From assembly GCA_016748015.1 (NCBI GenBank), contig JAAOMT010000430.1:129698-193697 (forward strand): a stretch of DNA of 64,000 nt, given 5' to 3'. Below, piece after piece: positions 24,000 through 36,328 of this stretch; positions within the stretch are counted from its first letter, which is position 1, and every line of letters starts with the position of its first letter. The position numbers and the translations under genes are program-made. This DNA comes from Geosiphon pyriformis (taxonomy: Eukaryota; Glomeromycota; Glomeromycetes; Archaeosporales; Geosiphonaceae). The notes below the pieces were generated by a model that had not been told where the DNA came from, ran no database searches, and saw only the letters and a list, made by a program, of their open reading frames with translations.

Positions 24000-25230
24000 A
24001 TAACAAAAGATGAATATACAAAAATACTAACAACTCCAACATTATATAAATACCCAATTGTTCAAGGAGAAATTATCTCAAAAGAAATAAAAAAGCATAA
24101 AACAACAATCAAAATATTTTATCAACCATCAAAATATACTTTATCAGAAGAACAAAAGAAATCCAAATTAACCAACCAGAGTAATTACAGAACCAGAGAA
24201 AGAGACAATATTATTCAACATGTACTCAGATCTAACAGCAGGATATTTTCATAAAGAAGCAACCATGAAAAAAACCAGAAAAAGATATTATTAACTATCA
24301 ATGTATTCAAACATCATCTAATATGTTCAAAATTGTGATGCTTGTTAGAAAAGAGGAGGAACAAAACCCAGTGAACCATTGAGACCAATCAAAGTGGGAC
24401 AACCATTTGACCACATTAGAATTGACTTAGTTGGATCATTAACAATCACCAGCAAAGACAACAAATATATTGCAGTAGTTATAAATTATTTTACAAAATG
24501 GCCAGAAGCAAAAGCCATTCAAAAAGCAGATGCAAAATCTGTTGCCAAATTTGTTTATCAAAATTTAATCTGTTAACATGAATGTTCAAAAAAACTACTA
24601 TCAGATCAAGAAACTCACTTTGTGAACAGAACATTGACCAAATTAAGTCAAAAATTTGGAATAAAAAGACCATTATTATCACCATATCATTCACAAACAA
24701 ATGAGTTAGTTGAAATATTTAACAGAACATTGTGTGAAACAATCACCAAGATCAGTTAAAAAAACCAGAACAAATAGAATTTGTTTATACCATTAGTATT
24801 ATTTGCTTATTGGACAATAAAACAAAACACTACACAAGCAACACCATTTGAATTAGTATATGGTAGAACAACAACATTACCAGTTAAGATAGAAGTCAAC
24901 ACTTATCCAATAAAACCAATAATTGAAGACAATTTTCAGAAAACATTGCTAAGAAAAACATATAACTTAATAGAAACACTAGAAAACAAATCGCAAAGAG
25001 CAGTTGATAACATCCAAAAGTCACAAGAAAAACAAAAAGAAAAACATGATAACAAACTATTAGATAAACCAGTTGAATTCAAGATTGGAGACAAAGTACT
25101 TTTATATCATATTAAAGCGGAAAAACAATAGAGTGAAAAATTTGATCCCAAATAGGACAGACCATTTCACATAGAAGAAATTCTTAAAAATAGAGCTTAT
25201 AAATTAAGATAAAACAACAAATTTTAACCA
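24000..25230 (+). pseudogene. Integrase of element B
   Basis: An N-terminal HHCC-like region reads LTAGYFHKEATMKKT and QNCDAC; His at the usual GH position reads Tyr, as a C to T change would give. The rve core keeps its three acidic residues in context: IRIDLVGSL (near 24420), LLSDQETHFVN (near 24600) and HSQTNELVEIFNRTL (near 24690-24730). The C-terminal part has FELVYGRTTTLPV and KIGDKVLLYH (to 25131). Stops interrupt the frame. Confidence 0.8.
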
Positions 25231-25443
25231 AAGTAGCACATAAAGATCAACTGAAACCATATTACTATATAGTTGCACCATCTACAAATAATATTTCACA
25301 ACTAGGAGTACAGCAAATATTAGTCCAACCAGATAAAATTTCACAAGATCTGAAACCAATCATAATTATTGAACCAAACACATAAAATTGAACAACTAAG
25401 GAGTATATAAAGACATGGTATACACAATAAAAAACAACAAAAA

Positions 25444-26076
25444 ATGGAGATTACTAACAGCATTTACTCACTAGCACAACAACTCTTTCAACTAATACAA
25501 CAACAAAAAATGGAAATTACAATCAACCAACAAACTATTAGATACACATACACCAGAAAAAAAAATGAGATAAAACACAGAAAAAAACAAAAAACACTGT
25601 TGATAAAATAATTGCAAAGGTAAAACTGGCAATAGAAACACAACCAAAAATAACCCAATACCAAGAGTTAACTATAAAAACTTGGAATTGGTAGATACAA
25701 TAATTCCCAAAGAACTTTTGTTACTTCCACTTGAAACAACACTTGAACATTCAGAATTTATACATGAATAAAACAAAATGATTATTTGACACAACTATAT
25801 TGCAACAACTGAAACAATTTGTAGGAAAGAACAATTTAACTACACAAACAAAAGCCATCTATCAGCTATATACTGGATTTTAAGACAGACCAAAAATCTT
25901 ACTTAATCCAGAAATGGATTCTATTACAGTGAACCAAATGGGAAAAATAACCAATGCCCAATTTAAAGAATTACAGAACAGAATAACACAAGTAATTTTC
26001 GAAAAAGAAGTTTAGAAAATACTCAAAGATAGAGAATTAGATTTAGGAGATTTGAGAGATTTCAATAGAGCTTAAT
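25444..26076 (+). pseudogene. Extra ORF of unknown function between integrase and 3' LTR (element B)
   Basis: It starts at an ATG near 25444 (MEITNSIYSLAQQLFQLIQ, then KMEITINQQTIRY) and continues, with breaks, to SITVNQMGKITNAQFKELQ near 25920-25980 and a final acidic stretch ending just before the polypurine tract AAAAAGGAGAGAA (26080-26092). The same blocks recur at 33035-33705 and at 53640-52893 (minus). There is no signal peptide, membrane segment or metal motif, so it is not obviously an envelope protein although it sits in the env position. Unrecognised. Confidence 0.6.
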
Positions 26077-26095
26077 ATTAAAAAGGAGAGAATAA

Positions 26096-26907
26096 TATTA
26101 CTCATAGAATATAGAAAGTATATTAGCACATAAATTAGCCAATCAGATATAACTGTAGTAAATATGGAATTCCAGGATTCTTTTCAGAGGAATTGCAGGA
26201 TTCAAGAAATTTCAGGATTTTCATACAAAAAATTGCAAAATTCCAGAAATTTCAAGATTCTTGGGATAAAAAATTGAGGAATTGAGGAATCTTAATTATG
26301 TATATATAGTGGTAGTATTAGAAGTAGAAAAAACAGACTTCTCAGTTTAGATTTAATCTAAGCAACCTTCCAACTCACAAATATCAATAAATAATTATTC
26401 TTTATTTTCAATCTACTCTCTACTATTAACACTTCATATTGATAATGATTGATATTTAACCATACTGGAACAATAGCTCTTAATTATAGCTATTGACAGA
26501 ATACTAATTTGCAATTGCTTTTACTCATTTCTTTATTTTCTTTTATTTTTTTCTATTTTTTTTTTGTTATTTTTTTGGTTTTACTAATTGATTAAGGATT
26601 AAGTGCTAAAGTACAGATGTTATAGGGACTGGTAAAAGACCTGTGAAACAAGGGTAGAACACTTATAGATTTGAGAATAGCTTATCAGGAGGATTACCAG
26701 CCACTACACTAAGAAAAAATTTTGACAGAATTGGGATTCTAAAAGGCTACTGAAAACAACACTTGAATCTCTGTCTATTATACAAAGAACTCAACAAAAA
26801 TCTTCAGATACAAACAACTTTTGGATAATATCAACACCAGAATATCAATTAAACACCAAGTTATGGGTTTGTTATTTATTTGAGACCCCAAATAATCATC
26901 TGTAACA
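26096..26907 (+). repeat. 3' LTR of element B
   Basis: Begins TATTACTCATAG and ends CTGTAACA. It aligns along its length with 16914-17765 with transition-type differences and small indels (812 against 852 bp). A purine-rich tract lies directly upstream. TATATATAG recurs near 26300. Confidence 0.85.
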
Positions 26908-27244
26908 CCTTCTTGTTCTTTTTTTTAATTTCTACAACTACTCATTTTTATACATTTTTTTGGTTTTACAGGATTGCTTTTGATTGTTTTATTATTGCTA
27001 ACTATTGCTTTGCTATTTCTGTTATTGCTTTGTTTTTTTACATTATTTCTAATTATTCTATATTATAACATATTATCTGGTGTTATTATATGTTATTCTG
27101 TGTTATTCCACATTGTAACACATTATCCTGTATTATTCTAAGTTATAACATATTATCCAACATTATTGCATGCTATTCTGTATTATGTCATATTTTGGTC
27201 ATGTTTCTTCATAATTTTGGATCAGTTTTTCTATTCAGATAATA
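26908..27244 (-). repeat. 5' LTR of E1, distal piece
   Basis: This is the continuation of the LTR piece 16204-16913 beyond element B. It aligns with 52545-52879, including TATTATGTCATATTTTGGTC against TGTTATGTCATGTTTTGGTC, and ends at ATTCAGATAATA where the intact LTR ends CTCAGATAACA. Beyond 27244 the sequence is LINE. It contains clusters of TTATTCTGTGTTATT-like repeats. Confidence 0.8.
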
Positions 27245-30200
27245 GTGTCTGCAATTATATTGTATAAAATTAATAATATGTCAGAATTTTTAAATACAGA
27301 TTACAAGTCAGTTTCAGTTTCAATTGGTTTGAGTGGACTCTTGGATGCTTATTTTATCAGCACTCACAAACAAGCCAACTGAGATTAATAGAAGTTCAAA
27401 TTGAAAGATGTAGATAACATTCAATGGTTGGGCTTTAAAAACCATTTTTTTGCTGAGTTGTTGGTTAGATTAGACATATTTAAAAGTGCAAAAGACAATA
27501 ATGACTTAGATACAATGTGGAAAATGCTAGAAGAAGCTGTGGCATTAGCTGCTAATGTGGTATTTTTCAAAGTTTGATATAGTGAGTATAATTGTTCAAA
27601 AAATAAACAATCTTTGAAATTCTTTAAATTAGAGCTGCTTATTGCTAAGATTGTAAAATATTAAAATTCTGGTAATTTTTTGAACTTTGACTGCCTTGTA
27701 AAAGTCTGGTCAGATATTAATAAGATTGAAATGTCTGTGATTGTTGATATGATACTAAATAGTGCAAGCTCAATGAATTTAGTTAAGCATTTGTCAGTAA
27801 TAAGGAAGAGATACAGGAAATCTAAGTATTGTGAATCTAATATTGCTAAAGATATAGTCATTAGAAAAACAATTAACTATTATATGGAAAATTTCTGTTC
27901 TAACAAAGTGCAGATAATAAAAAGCATTCTGAAACACCTGTTTTGCAAAGTGATTCTAAATCACTTAGTGGTAGATGATGAATTGGTAGTTGAACCTAAT
28001 GAGGTTAAGCTCAAGGTCAACAAGATTATGGAAGAGTGGACAAGGAAGCATTTAGTACTCCCAAAAATGCCTGATTTTTGGTCTTAACAATATATGCCTC
28101 TAGATTATATGGATGATAATACTTTCTCTGGTATAATGAAAAAGATTGGTATGGCAGAATTGTTTTTGGTTATTAATGACTTGCCAAACAATAAAGCAGC
28201 TGAATTGTCTGGGATACCTAATGAACTTTGGAAACATTGTGGTGAGGAGATATTGGCCTGTCTTTTGAAGCTACTGAATTTGTGTTTGAGTTTGGGTACA
28301 GTTCCGACTATCTAAAAGAGAGCATGAGTTTTGATAATTCCGAAACCTTATAAATAGAATAGTGTTTTAACAAATACTAAGCTTATTGCATTAGTTAATA
28401 TTACATGTAAAATTTTATCTAAGATTCTTTCTGACCAGATATCTTTGGCTTGTAGCAAATTTGATGTTCTTTGTGATAATAATTTTTCAGTATTAAAGAG
28501 TACTTCTATCCAGTCTCTTATTTTTGCAATTAGATCTATTGTTGAGGATGCTCTAGAAAAAAATAAAAAACTTTGGTTGGTACTGCAAGATATACACAAA
28601 GCTTATAATTTGGTAGACTGGCATTATTTAAAGGCAAACTTGCATTATATCAAAATGTGTAAGCAGTTCATCCAGTTTTTTGGCAACATTCATAAAGATA
28701 AAATTAACAGGGTGATAATTGACTTTGGGCTCTCAAAAGATTATAGGGTACACAATAGATTGGATCAGAAAGAAGTTTTTTCTCTGCTTTTTTGGAGAAT
28801 TTTTATGATTTGTTTTTGTATGAGATAAAGAGATATAAGCACTTATATGGATACAGAATAGATACTAGGTTTGTGACAAAGTCTGATAGGATTAAGACAG
28901 TTAAAGAAAAAACTTTTTTTTTGGCTGCTGGTGCCTTTGTAAATGATATGATTTGGGTCAGAAGCTGTTAGACTTCTATGCAATATATTTTAAACATTGC
29001 TAGTAAGTTTTTTGAGATTAATAACACATTAATTAATAATGATAAGACAGTAGCTATTCTTATTAATCAAGGTATTAGGAATGCTTTACTGTTGATTAAT
29101 GACTCACCAATTTTGATTGCTAAAAAGAGTGAGTTATACCAATATCTGGGTATCTTCTTATCAACTAAGGGTCTCTCTAAATCCAGTTTGGCTCAAGCTT
29201 ATAAAGATGTTAGGTTTTTTACTAATGTAGTGTTGAGGAAAGCTATTACAAATAAACAATTTTGTTACTTGGTTTCAGCTGTTTTGCAGCCTATTGTTAG
29301 CTTTCACATACAGTTTAATTTTGTTTCTTTAGGTGTGTGTTAAAAGTAAAATACTATGATTAGAAAAGATCTTTAAGCCAAGACTGGTTTATCACACAAT
29401 TTTTCCAAGAAGGTTTTGCACTATCTATCTCTGTATGGTTTGAAACTTTTTGAGCAAGTGCAGTCTGAAAGAAAGCTGGCTTTGCTAATTTCATTTTCCA
29501 ATAGCTGTAGCATTCTTAGACATTTATTTGATTATAGATTTTTAAATTTACAGATTCTGGGATAATTTTCTTTAAATTCTTTACAATTCTCTGTCAGATT
29601 GCATGTTAGTTCTGTGAACAATTTTTTGGCTGAGGTGGTGAAAATTTTGCTAAATAATAAGTTGTCTTTAACAAACAATCTGTTTAGTGTCTTTTGTAAA
29701 TCTGGCAATTTTCTGATGTCTATTATTTTGAATTGGTCCTTGTATTATAAATCTGTTCTATTATTGAAGCAGTTTGGTGTCACATTTAGTAACAGACTTA
29801 TAGACAAAAAAGGGAATGTGATAGATTAAAAAACATTTTGGTGTTAGAAGCAGTTGGATCTAAGGAGCTCTGTACTCTACTGGTTTATGTTGACATCTAA
29901 GTTTATGTGCAATTCTGTTTCTTTGGGAGTTGGGACTGCTACTATTTTTGAAGAGGGTGTGCTTAATGTTTTGAATTCTGATAAGTTCTCTAATGTTCAT
30001 AATGATTTACTGGAAGTGTGATCTAATTATATTGAGGTCTATACAGATGAGTCTTTAAAAGGTGCTGGCTCCAATAAAATAACAGGTGGAGCAGCTACTT
30101 ATTTTTCAGCTGTAAATGCAGGTATTGGGATTAGGGTAGCTAGGCTTATGTCCTCTACTTTAACTGAATTGCAGACTGTTGCTTTGGCTTTAGAGTGTGT

Positions 30201-30261
30201 TCCATTTTCATGCTCTGTTGTTCTGTATTTGAATAGCCAATTTACAATTAATGTCTGTATA

Positions 30262-31335
30262 TCTGAGGCTTTTTCTATTGTGCCCGATTTCTACAACCAA
30301 TGTTGGATTAAAAGATTGCAGATAATCAATCTTCTTAGAAATAAAGACATTTTTATTAAGTAAGTAAAGGTTAAAAAACATTTTGGTATATCTGGCAATG
30401 TTAAAACTGATACATTAGCTAATAAAGCCACATTCTTGCCTTTCTTTTTGCTGGTTAGAATTCAGAAGAGATATTTAATTGCTAAAAAAACTGCTATATC
30501 TGACAATACTTGTTATTTTGTTTGTAATATGTGGTAAAACTATTAACTAAGTAGTTAATATTATTATTGTCACTAAAATGCTATAGAAACACAGTTTTAA
30601 ATATGTTAAAGTTCTGTGGTTTGTTGATAAGGTTCTAATACTATGAATTGATAGTATTTTGGAGAAAATATGGAATTGTTTACAGTGCTCTGGTGTTATT
30701 CCAGTTATTGGCTATGATTGCTTTAGTAATATTATTCAACTAAGCTTAAGCATTATTCTTTTTGCTAGTGAATTTTTCAAATTTTGTANNNNNNNNNNNN
30801 NNNNNNNNTCTGAGGCTTTTTCTATTGTGCCCGATTTCTACAACCAATGTTGGATTAAAAGATTGCAGATAATCAATCTTCTTAGAAATAAAGACATTTT
30901 TATTAAGTAAGTAAAGGTTAAAAAACATTTTGGTATATCTGGCAATGTTAAAACTGATACATTAGCTAATAAAGCCACATTCTTGCCTTTCTTTTTGCTG
31001 GTTAGAATTCAGAAGAGATATTTAATTGCTAAAAAAACTGCTATATCTGACAATACTTGTTATTTTGTTTGTAATATGTGGTAAAACTATTAACTAAGTA
31101 GTTAATATTATTATTGTCACTAAAATGCTATAGAAACACAGTTTTAAATATGTTAAAGTTCTGTGGTTTGTTGATAAGGTTCTAATACTATGAATTGATA
31201 GTATTTTGGAGAAAATATGGAATTGTTTACAGTGCTCTGGTGTTATTCCAGTTATTGGCTATGATTGCTTTAGTAATATTATTCAACTAAGCTTAAGCAT
31301 TATTCTTTTTGCTAGTGAATTTTTCAAATTTTGTA
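30262..31335 (+). repeat. 527-bp exact direct duplication flanking an assembly gap
   Basis: Bases 30262-30788 and 30809-31335 are identical as far as I compared (both begin TCTGAGGCTTTTTC and end CAAATTTTGTA), separated only by 20 N. Most likely one locus represented twice by an unmerged contig overlap. Any reading frame crossing the N run is meaningless. Confidence 0.9.
30789..30808. other. Assembly gap (20 N)
   Basis: A run of 20 N, a typical placeholder length for a gap of unknown size. Confidence 0.98.
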
Positions 31336-31336
31336 A

Positions 31337-32284
31337 TTAAAATATAAGTTATTGGTTGTTGTGGCTGTTGTTAAAGTTGTAGTTGTAATAGTGCAGCAAC
31401 TGGTGATGGATCAATCACAATTACTGGAGGTAAGTTTTGCTGATTACTAATATTGGGATTTGAATTGTTCTGATTTTGCTAAGTTAACACAATTAGAGTT
31501 TGAATTTCCAGATTTTCTAGAATTGGGTTTTGATAATTGAATTTCTGATCTTTATTTTTTTCTTTTTTTGACTTCATTACTTCCCAAAAATTCACAGTTC
31601 TGAAATCTGGCTAAGATGGCAGTAATTGAAATCCTGATGGCATTAATAATTACAAATTAAATTCTTCAAAATAATCACTATAAGTTCCCAATAACTCTGC
31701 TTTCTTTTGTTTACTTTAAAACAGAAATTAAGTTGATGCTGTTTTTACATTTAATGTGGACATGCCTGTTGATAAAATATTGATAATACTTTTGGGTATA
31801 TAGTAGTATGATGAATTAGTTAGCAATTTAACTCTTGTTTTTTTTCAAGTAGGTAATTGTATTCTCTAAAGTGTTACTGCTGGTGTTTGTAGTTTTTTTT
31901 TGCCTTTGTTTGCATAGGTTATTGGATATTTTTGTTGAATGTGGTTTTTAATTTCTTGATTAATTTCAGTAATAATGAATATAAAATTATGATTTACTAT
32001 TAGGCTGGTATTTTGAATTAATTTATTGTAAAAATTTTTTCTTGTTAATTCAATATCTACTAGTGCTTTTAGAAAATAAAAAATTCTCTTATTGATGTAA
32101 AAATTAAAGACTAATTTTGCTAATAGATGATTGTTAATTAATTCTAAGTATTGACAGTAATGTTAAAATAAGTATTTGGTAAATCCTAAATGGTTTGTTC
32201 TTATTTTTTTCAATTTTGCCACTTTAGACTGGTTGTTTTTGGTGCTAGTTCTCTGTAAAATTATACCTTACAGAGAGCACCAAA
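31337..32284 (-). pseudogene. Ty3/gypsy fragment E3a: Gag N-terminal half and primer-binding site
   Basis: Read on the minus strand it runs from the primer-binding site (complement of 32266-32282, TGGTGCTCTCTGTAAGG) into a Gag N-terminus resembling element B at 17800-18800. It has a Gln/Thr/Pro-rich stretch and stops abruptly at 31337 against LINE sequence. No intact frame. Confidence 0.6.
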
Positions 32285-33034
32285 TGTTACAAATAATTAT
32301 TTGGGATCTTAAATCAAATAACAAACCCATAACTTGGTACTTAATAACTGATTTGATAAGTATTATTTAAAGATTTTGTATCTGAAAGTTTGGTTGAGTT
32401 TTTTGTATAATGAACAGAGATTCAAGTATTGTTTTTATTTGTAGCTTCTCAGAATTACAATTTTGTCAAATTTTTTTCTTCGATATAATGGCCAGTTTAT
32501 TCTGGCAGTCATGTTTTTCTGGTAAACTATCCTTAATCTTCAAGTGTTTTACTCTTGTTTCATGAGTTTTTTATCAGGCTATCTTTGACATTAATAACTC
32601 AATGCTTAATCCTTAATCAATTAGTATACAACAACAAAAAAAAAAGAAAAAAAAATAAAGAAATTTAACCCAAGGCAATTTATGTTAGTATTTTATTAAT
32701 AGCTATGATTAAGAGCTATTGTTCTAATGTTATCAAGTATCAAATACTATTAATATAAAGTGTTAATAGTGGGGAGAGTGATTTAAATAGTGAATAATTA
32801 TTTATTAATATTGATGATTCTAACTAAGATGTTCTAACCAGAAAATCTTGGTATTGATTTTTCTTCTAATACTCTTGTTATATATACATAATTTGGGTTC
32901 TATAAGATCACTTACATTCTCGAGCAATGTGTTATAATTTTTTAAGTAATATACTCACATGTTAACTATTATTTTCCTATTGGTCTATCTGTTTTTTCTT
33001 ACTATTTTCTTATATGCTTTTTCTATAAGTAACA
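32285..33034 (-). repeat. LTR of E3a (minus strand)
   Basis: Minus-strand start TGTTACTTATAG (complement of 33023-33034) and end TTTGTAACA (complement of 32285 onward). It is related to the plus-strand LTR at 33714-34709. Internal marks shared with the B LTR include the complement of TTGATTAAGGATTAAG near 32600 and a TATATATA box near 32880. About 750 bp, shorter than its partner. Confidence 0.7.
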
Positions 33035-33705
33035 ACAACAATAGCAACAACAAAAAGATAGAAATTCCAGATTACATTCACTCAATGGCTCAACAATTAT
33101 TTCAAGCTATAAATTAACAACAATTGGATATGGAAATTGTTATTAATTACCAAACAATCTGCTATTAGAACACTAAAAAAAAAAGAAAAGCAAGAAATAT
33201 ACTATATTAATAACCACTAAACTTAACAAAACACTAATCAGATAAAATAATCAAAAATGTGAAAAATACTTTTAAGAAAACATCTATTATTGTTTCAACA
33301 AAAAAGCTAAGAAAAAAAAACTAGAAACAATAAACAGAACAATTTTTAATATTATATTGTTATTATTAGTTAGAACAAATATTGAAAATTTAAGAACTAT
33401 ATATTAATAAATTCAAAAAAATTTTTAATCAAAAAATAATACAGCAAATTGAAGACTTTTTTGGAAAGAAAACAAATTCAATACTACATATTAGAATAAT
33501 TTATTAATTATATACCATATTTTAAAACTACCCAGAAATACTACTATATCCAGAAATAGAAACAATAACTATTAATCAGTGAAGAAAAATAAACAACTCA
33601 CAAATAGAAAACATAAAAACCAGAGTTAAACAAATAATGTTAAAAAAAAAAGTAATAGAATTAATCTAAAATGAAGATTTTGATGGAGCTCAATATTAAA
33701 AAAGA
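33035..33705 (+). pseudogene. Extra ORF of unknown function, second copy (E3b)
   Basis: The sequence begins directly at the LTR end and reads EIPDYIHSMAQQLFQAIN and MEIVINYQTI, then near the 3' end TITINQ, RKINNSQIENIKTRVKQIM and FDGAQY. These match the extra ORF of B block by block (SLAQQLFQLIQ, MEITINQQTI, SITVNQ, GKITNAQFKELQ). A polypurine tract AAAAAAGAGAAGATAA precedes the LTR at 33714. Stops are present. Confidence 0.6.
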
Positions 33706-33713
33706 GAAGATAA

Positions 33714-34709
33714 TGTTACTTATAGAAAAAAAAACAAAAAATAGAAAAAATAGATAGAAAAAATAGACCAATAGAAAAATAGTATTGAGCACATAAGTAT
33801 ATTGCTAGTAAATTATGATATATTACTTAGCAATATAAGCAATATCAGTAAATTAAGACATATTACTTAGCAATATAAGCAATGTTAATAGATTAAAGCA
33901 TATTGTTCAACAATGTAAACATTACTTAAAAAATAATAGTATATTGTTTATGAATATGTAAAATCTTAGAAAACATTAATTATGTATATATAGCAAGAGT
34001 ATTAGAAACAGAAAATACAGAATTCCCAGCTAAAATTCAATTTAAGATTAATACCCAACTTATTAATTATATTTTATTTTTCTTTTTAAAAAATAGTTTC
34101 TATAATTTGAAGTAAAATCAAATTATATTAATAAAATATTAATTACTACTTAAATCTATATTATTATTACTTGATTAAAGAATATTAATTATCTTTATTC
34201 TATTAACACTTTATATTAATAAAATCCAATACTTAATTATATTAAAATAATAGCTCTTAATTATGATTATTAATAAGATACTAATTCTTATTTTCTTTTA
34301 TTATTTTCTTTATTTTTTTTTATTTTTTTTTATTTTTGTTGTTTGTTGTTTACTAACAGATTAAAGTAATTAAGCACTAATTAATTAATGTTAAAAATAG
34401 CCTGGTAAAAAACCCAGAAATAAGGATATAGAGTTTGGAAATTAAAAAATAGCTTACTAAAAGAGCATAACTGCTAAAATAAACTGGCCATTATGCTGGA
34501 AAAAAAAATTAATAAAATAATCATTCCAAAAGACTATGAAAAACAAATCATTGAATCTCTGTTTATTATACAAAAAACTCAACCAAAACTTTTAGATCAA
34601 CCAAAACCTACAAATTACAAAAACCTTTAGATCTTACCAATTATACTTATTAAGCATTAAGTTACAGATTTGTTGTTTGTTTTTATACTCCAAATAATCA
34701 TTTGTAACA
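33714..34709 (+). repeat. 3' LTR of E3b (plus strand)
   Basis: Starts TGTTACTTATAG after a polypurine tract and ends TTTGTAACA. It contains a TATATATAG near 33980 and the same series of LTR landmarks as element B, for example the AATAGCTCTTAATTATGATTATT block near 34250. About 996 bp. AT content is higher than in the B LTR. Confidence 0.75.
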
Positions 34710-36328
34710 ACAAATATTTAAAGTAAAAGATTTTTTAACAAATATATTGACAAAATTTTTTAAAAAAAATGACAAAATTACAGAAACATCTAAGAGAACA
34801 TTATTTTTATTTTTACTTATAAACTTAATCTTTTTTAAAAATATGTTTAATACTTTTTTGGTCACCAATCTAAGTTCTTTAGATGTTTGGTTTAGGTTGT
34901 TTTTATTCAAAATATTTTATTTGTTGTAATTTATACTGGTTTTTTTTATTAAAAATTTTTTTTTTATATCAATATTATTGAATTTAATAATATTATTAGT
35001 CTCAAAATCTTAAGAACAATTAATTATTTTCTTGGCAAACAACTTTTTATTAACAATATTATCTTTTAAAACATTATATTTTCTTTTTTTTCTAAAAAAA
35101 ACATTCTTATTAACAATATTAAAGCCAAAGTTTTTGACAGATTTTTTTATAATAACAATATTAAAACCAATAATAGTCTTGTAATTAAATAGAAATAGTA
35201 TTGATTTATTAAATTAAATAATATATAATGACAACTAAAAACTTTTTTATTAAAATTAAGACTTATTAATGATTATTAAATAAATTTAATTAAAAAAATA
35301 TATTATAAACAGTATAAATTTTAATTAAATACTTATTTAAAAACAAGTTTTAAAAATTTTAAATAATTTATATAAAAAAAACTACTTTTTTATTATAAAT
35401 TTGAGTAAATAAATAACAAAAAAAAGATTATTAAAAATAATTGAAATAATAAAAAAACTAAAATTAAATTTGTAAAAATTAATATACATAATTAATCTTA
35501 AAATTATAACTGTTTAATTTTCTAAAGAATTTGAAAAAACAATAATGTTTATTATTAGTAATAAAATAATATTGTTATTATTATTTTATGTTTTATTTAC
35601 TTATTTTTAGAATTAATAATAAAGTTTTTAAAATTTTACTTACAAAAATTGACTTAATAAATTTATAGTTAAATTTATTGGTGTTTTAAAAATTTTGTAA
35701 AAAATATAAAGTATTAATATAAAAGTTATTAAACTTAAATATAAATATGTTTAAAATAAAAAATTAAATAAGCATTTAAATAAAAAATTGTTAAATACTT
35801 AAATAAAATAAAAACAAATAGTTTTTAATTTATATAGCTTAAATTATTGGTTATATATAAAAATGTGTAAGTAATATTTTTGTTACATATTTTAAGTTTT
35901 AATTAAATTATATTTAATTAAAAATAACATTATTAAATTTGTTTTATTTATAATTAAATATATAAACTTTTATTTAATAAGTTTAAAATTAATATAAAGT
36001 TACATATATATATGCAAAATAATAATAAAAATATATTTAATACTGGTTTAATTTTTTCCAATTTTAAACTTACAATTATTTTTATTTTAAAATAATAAAA
36101 CGAATTTTATTCAATATTAAAATATATAAAACAATAATAATAATTTAAGAAAACAAAAATAATTTAATGAATATTGCATAATACAATAATTATTAAAAAA
36201 ACAATTATATTATAGAGTAAAAACTCTTGTAATTTAACAAAGGCGGGTTTGTTACCTAAATAGTAAATTTATACTGATAAATCAAAGATCTGAAACGTCA
36301 TTGACACGAACCAAACATATATTAGGCC
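34710..36328. other. AT-rich desert upstream of the Crinkler-like gene
   Basis: Nearly pure A/T. No gene, no recognisable relic. GC rises sharply at about 36240, some 90 bp before the start codon of the next gene. That short stretch should hold its promoter; no clear TATA element stands out. Confidence 0.6.

Larger units (their letters stand above)
16914..26907 (+). mobile_element. Complete but degenerate Ty3/gypsy retrotransposon B with dUTPase
   Basis: This is a 10-kb element with both LTRs, primer-binding site, Gag, protease, Cys-rich domain, dUTPase, reverse transcriptase, RNase H, integrase, an extra ORF and a polypurine tract, all on the + strand. It is inserted in the LTR of E1. The flanks TCTTT (16909-16913) and CCTTC (26908-26912) fit a 5-bp target duplication altered by C to T changes; the unoccupied site in the E4 LTR reads TCTAT at 52540-52544. 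The coding region is littered with TGA, TAG and TAA at positions of conserved Trp and Gln, and several catalytic Asp are Asn. CG dinucleotides are sparse. The copy is inactive. Confidence 0.85.
27245..31335 (+). mobile_element. LINE-1-type copy 1 (plus strand): RT and RNase H, endonuclease mostly missing, degenerate
   Basis: A non-LTR retrotransposon starting in the last part of an apurinic-type endonuclease (TDYKSVSVSIGLSGLLDA; the conserved His is Tyr). A linker follows (27680-28087), then reverse transcriptase (28094-29343: NKAAELSGIPNELWKHCGEE, FSVLKSTSIQSLIFAIRS, VLQDIHKAYNLVDWH, the catalytic box AFVNDMIW with Asp changed to Asn near 28940, and YQYLGIFLSTKGLS). A post-RT region has VNNFLAEVVKILLNNKLSL (near 29610). 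An RNase H near 30037-30430 has YTDESLKG and ELQTVALALECVP. The RT plus RNase H layout resembles Tad/I-like LINEs. Stops are frequent. It is cut on the left by the E1 LTR and on the right by an LTR-element fragment. Confidence 0.85.

Noticed and set aside
30659-30928. Open frames across the N run on both strands
   Set aside because: They contain unknown residues and join the two copies of an assembly duplication.
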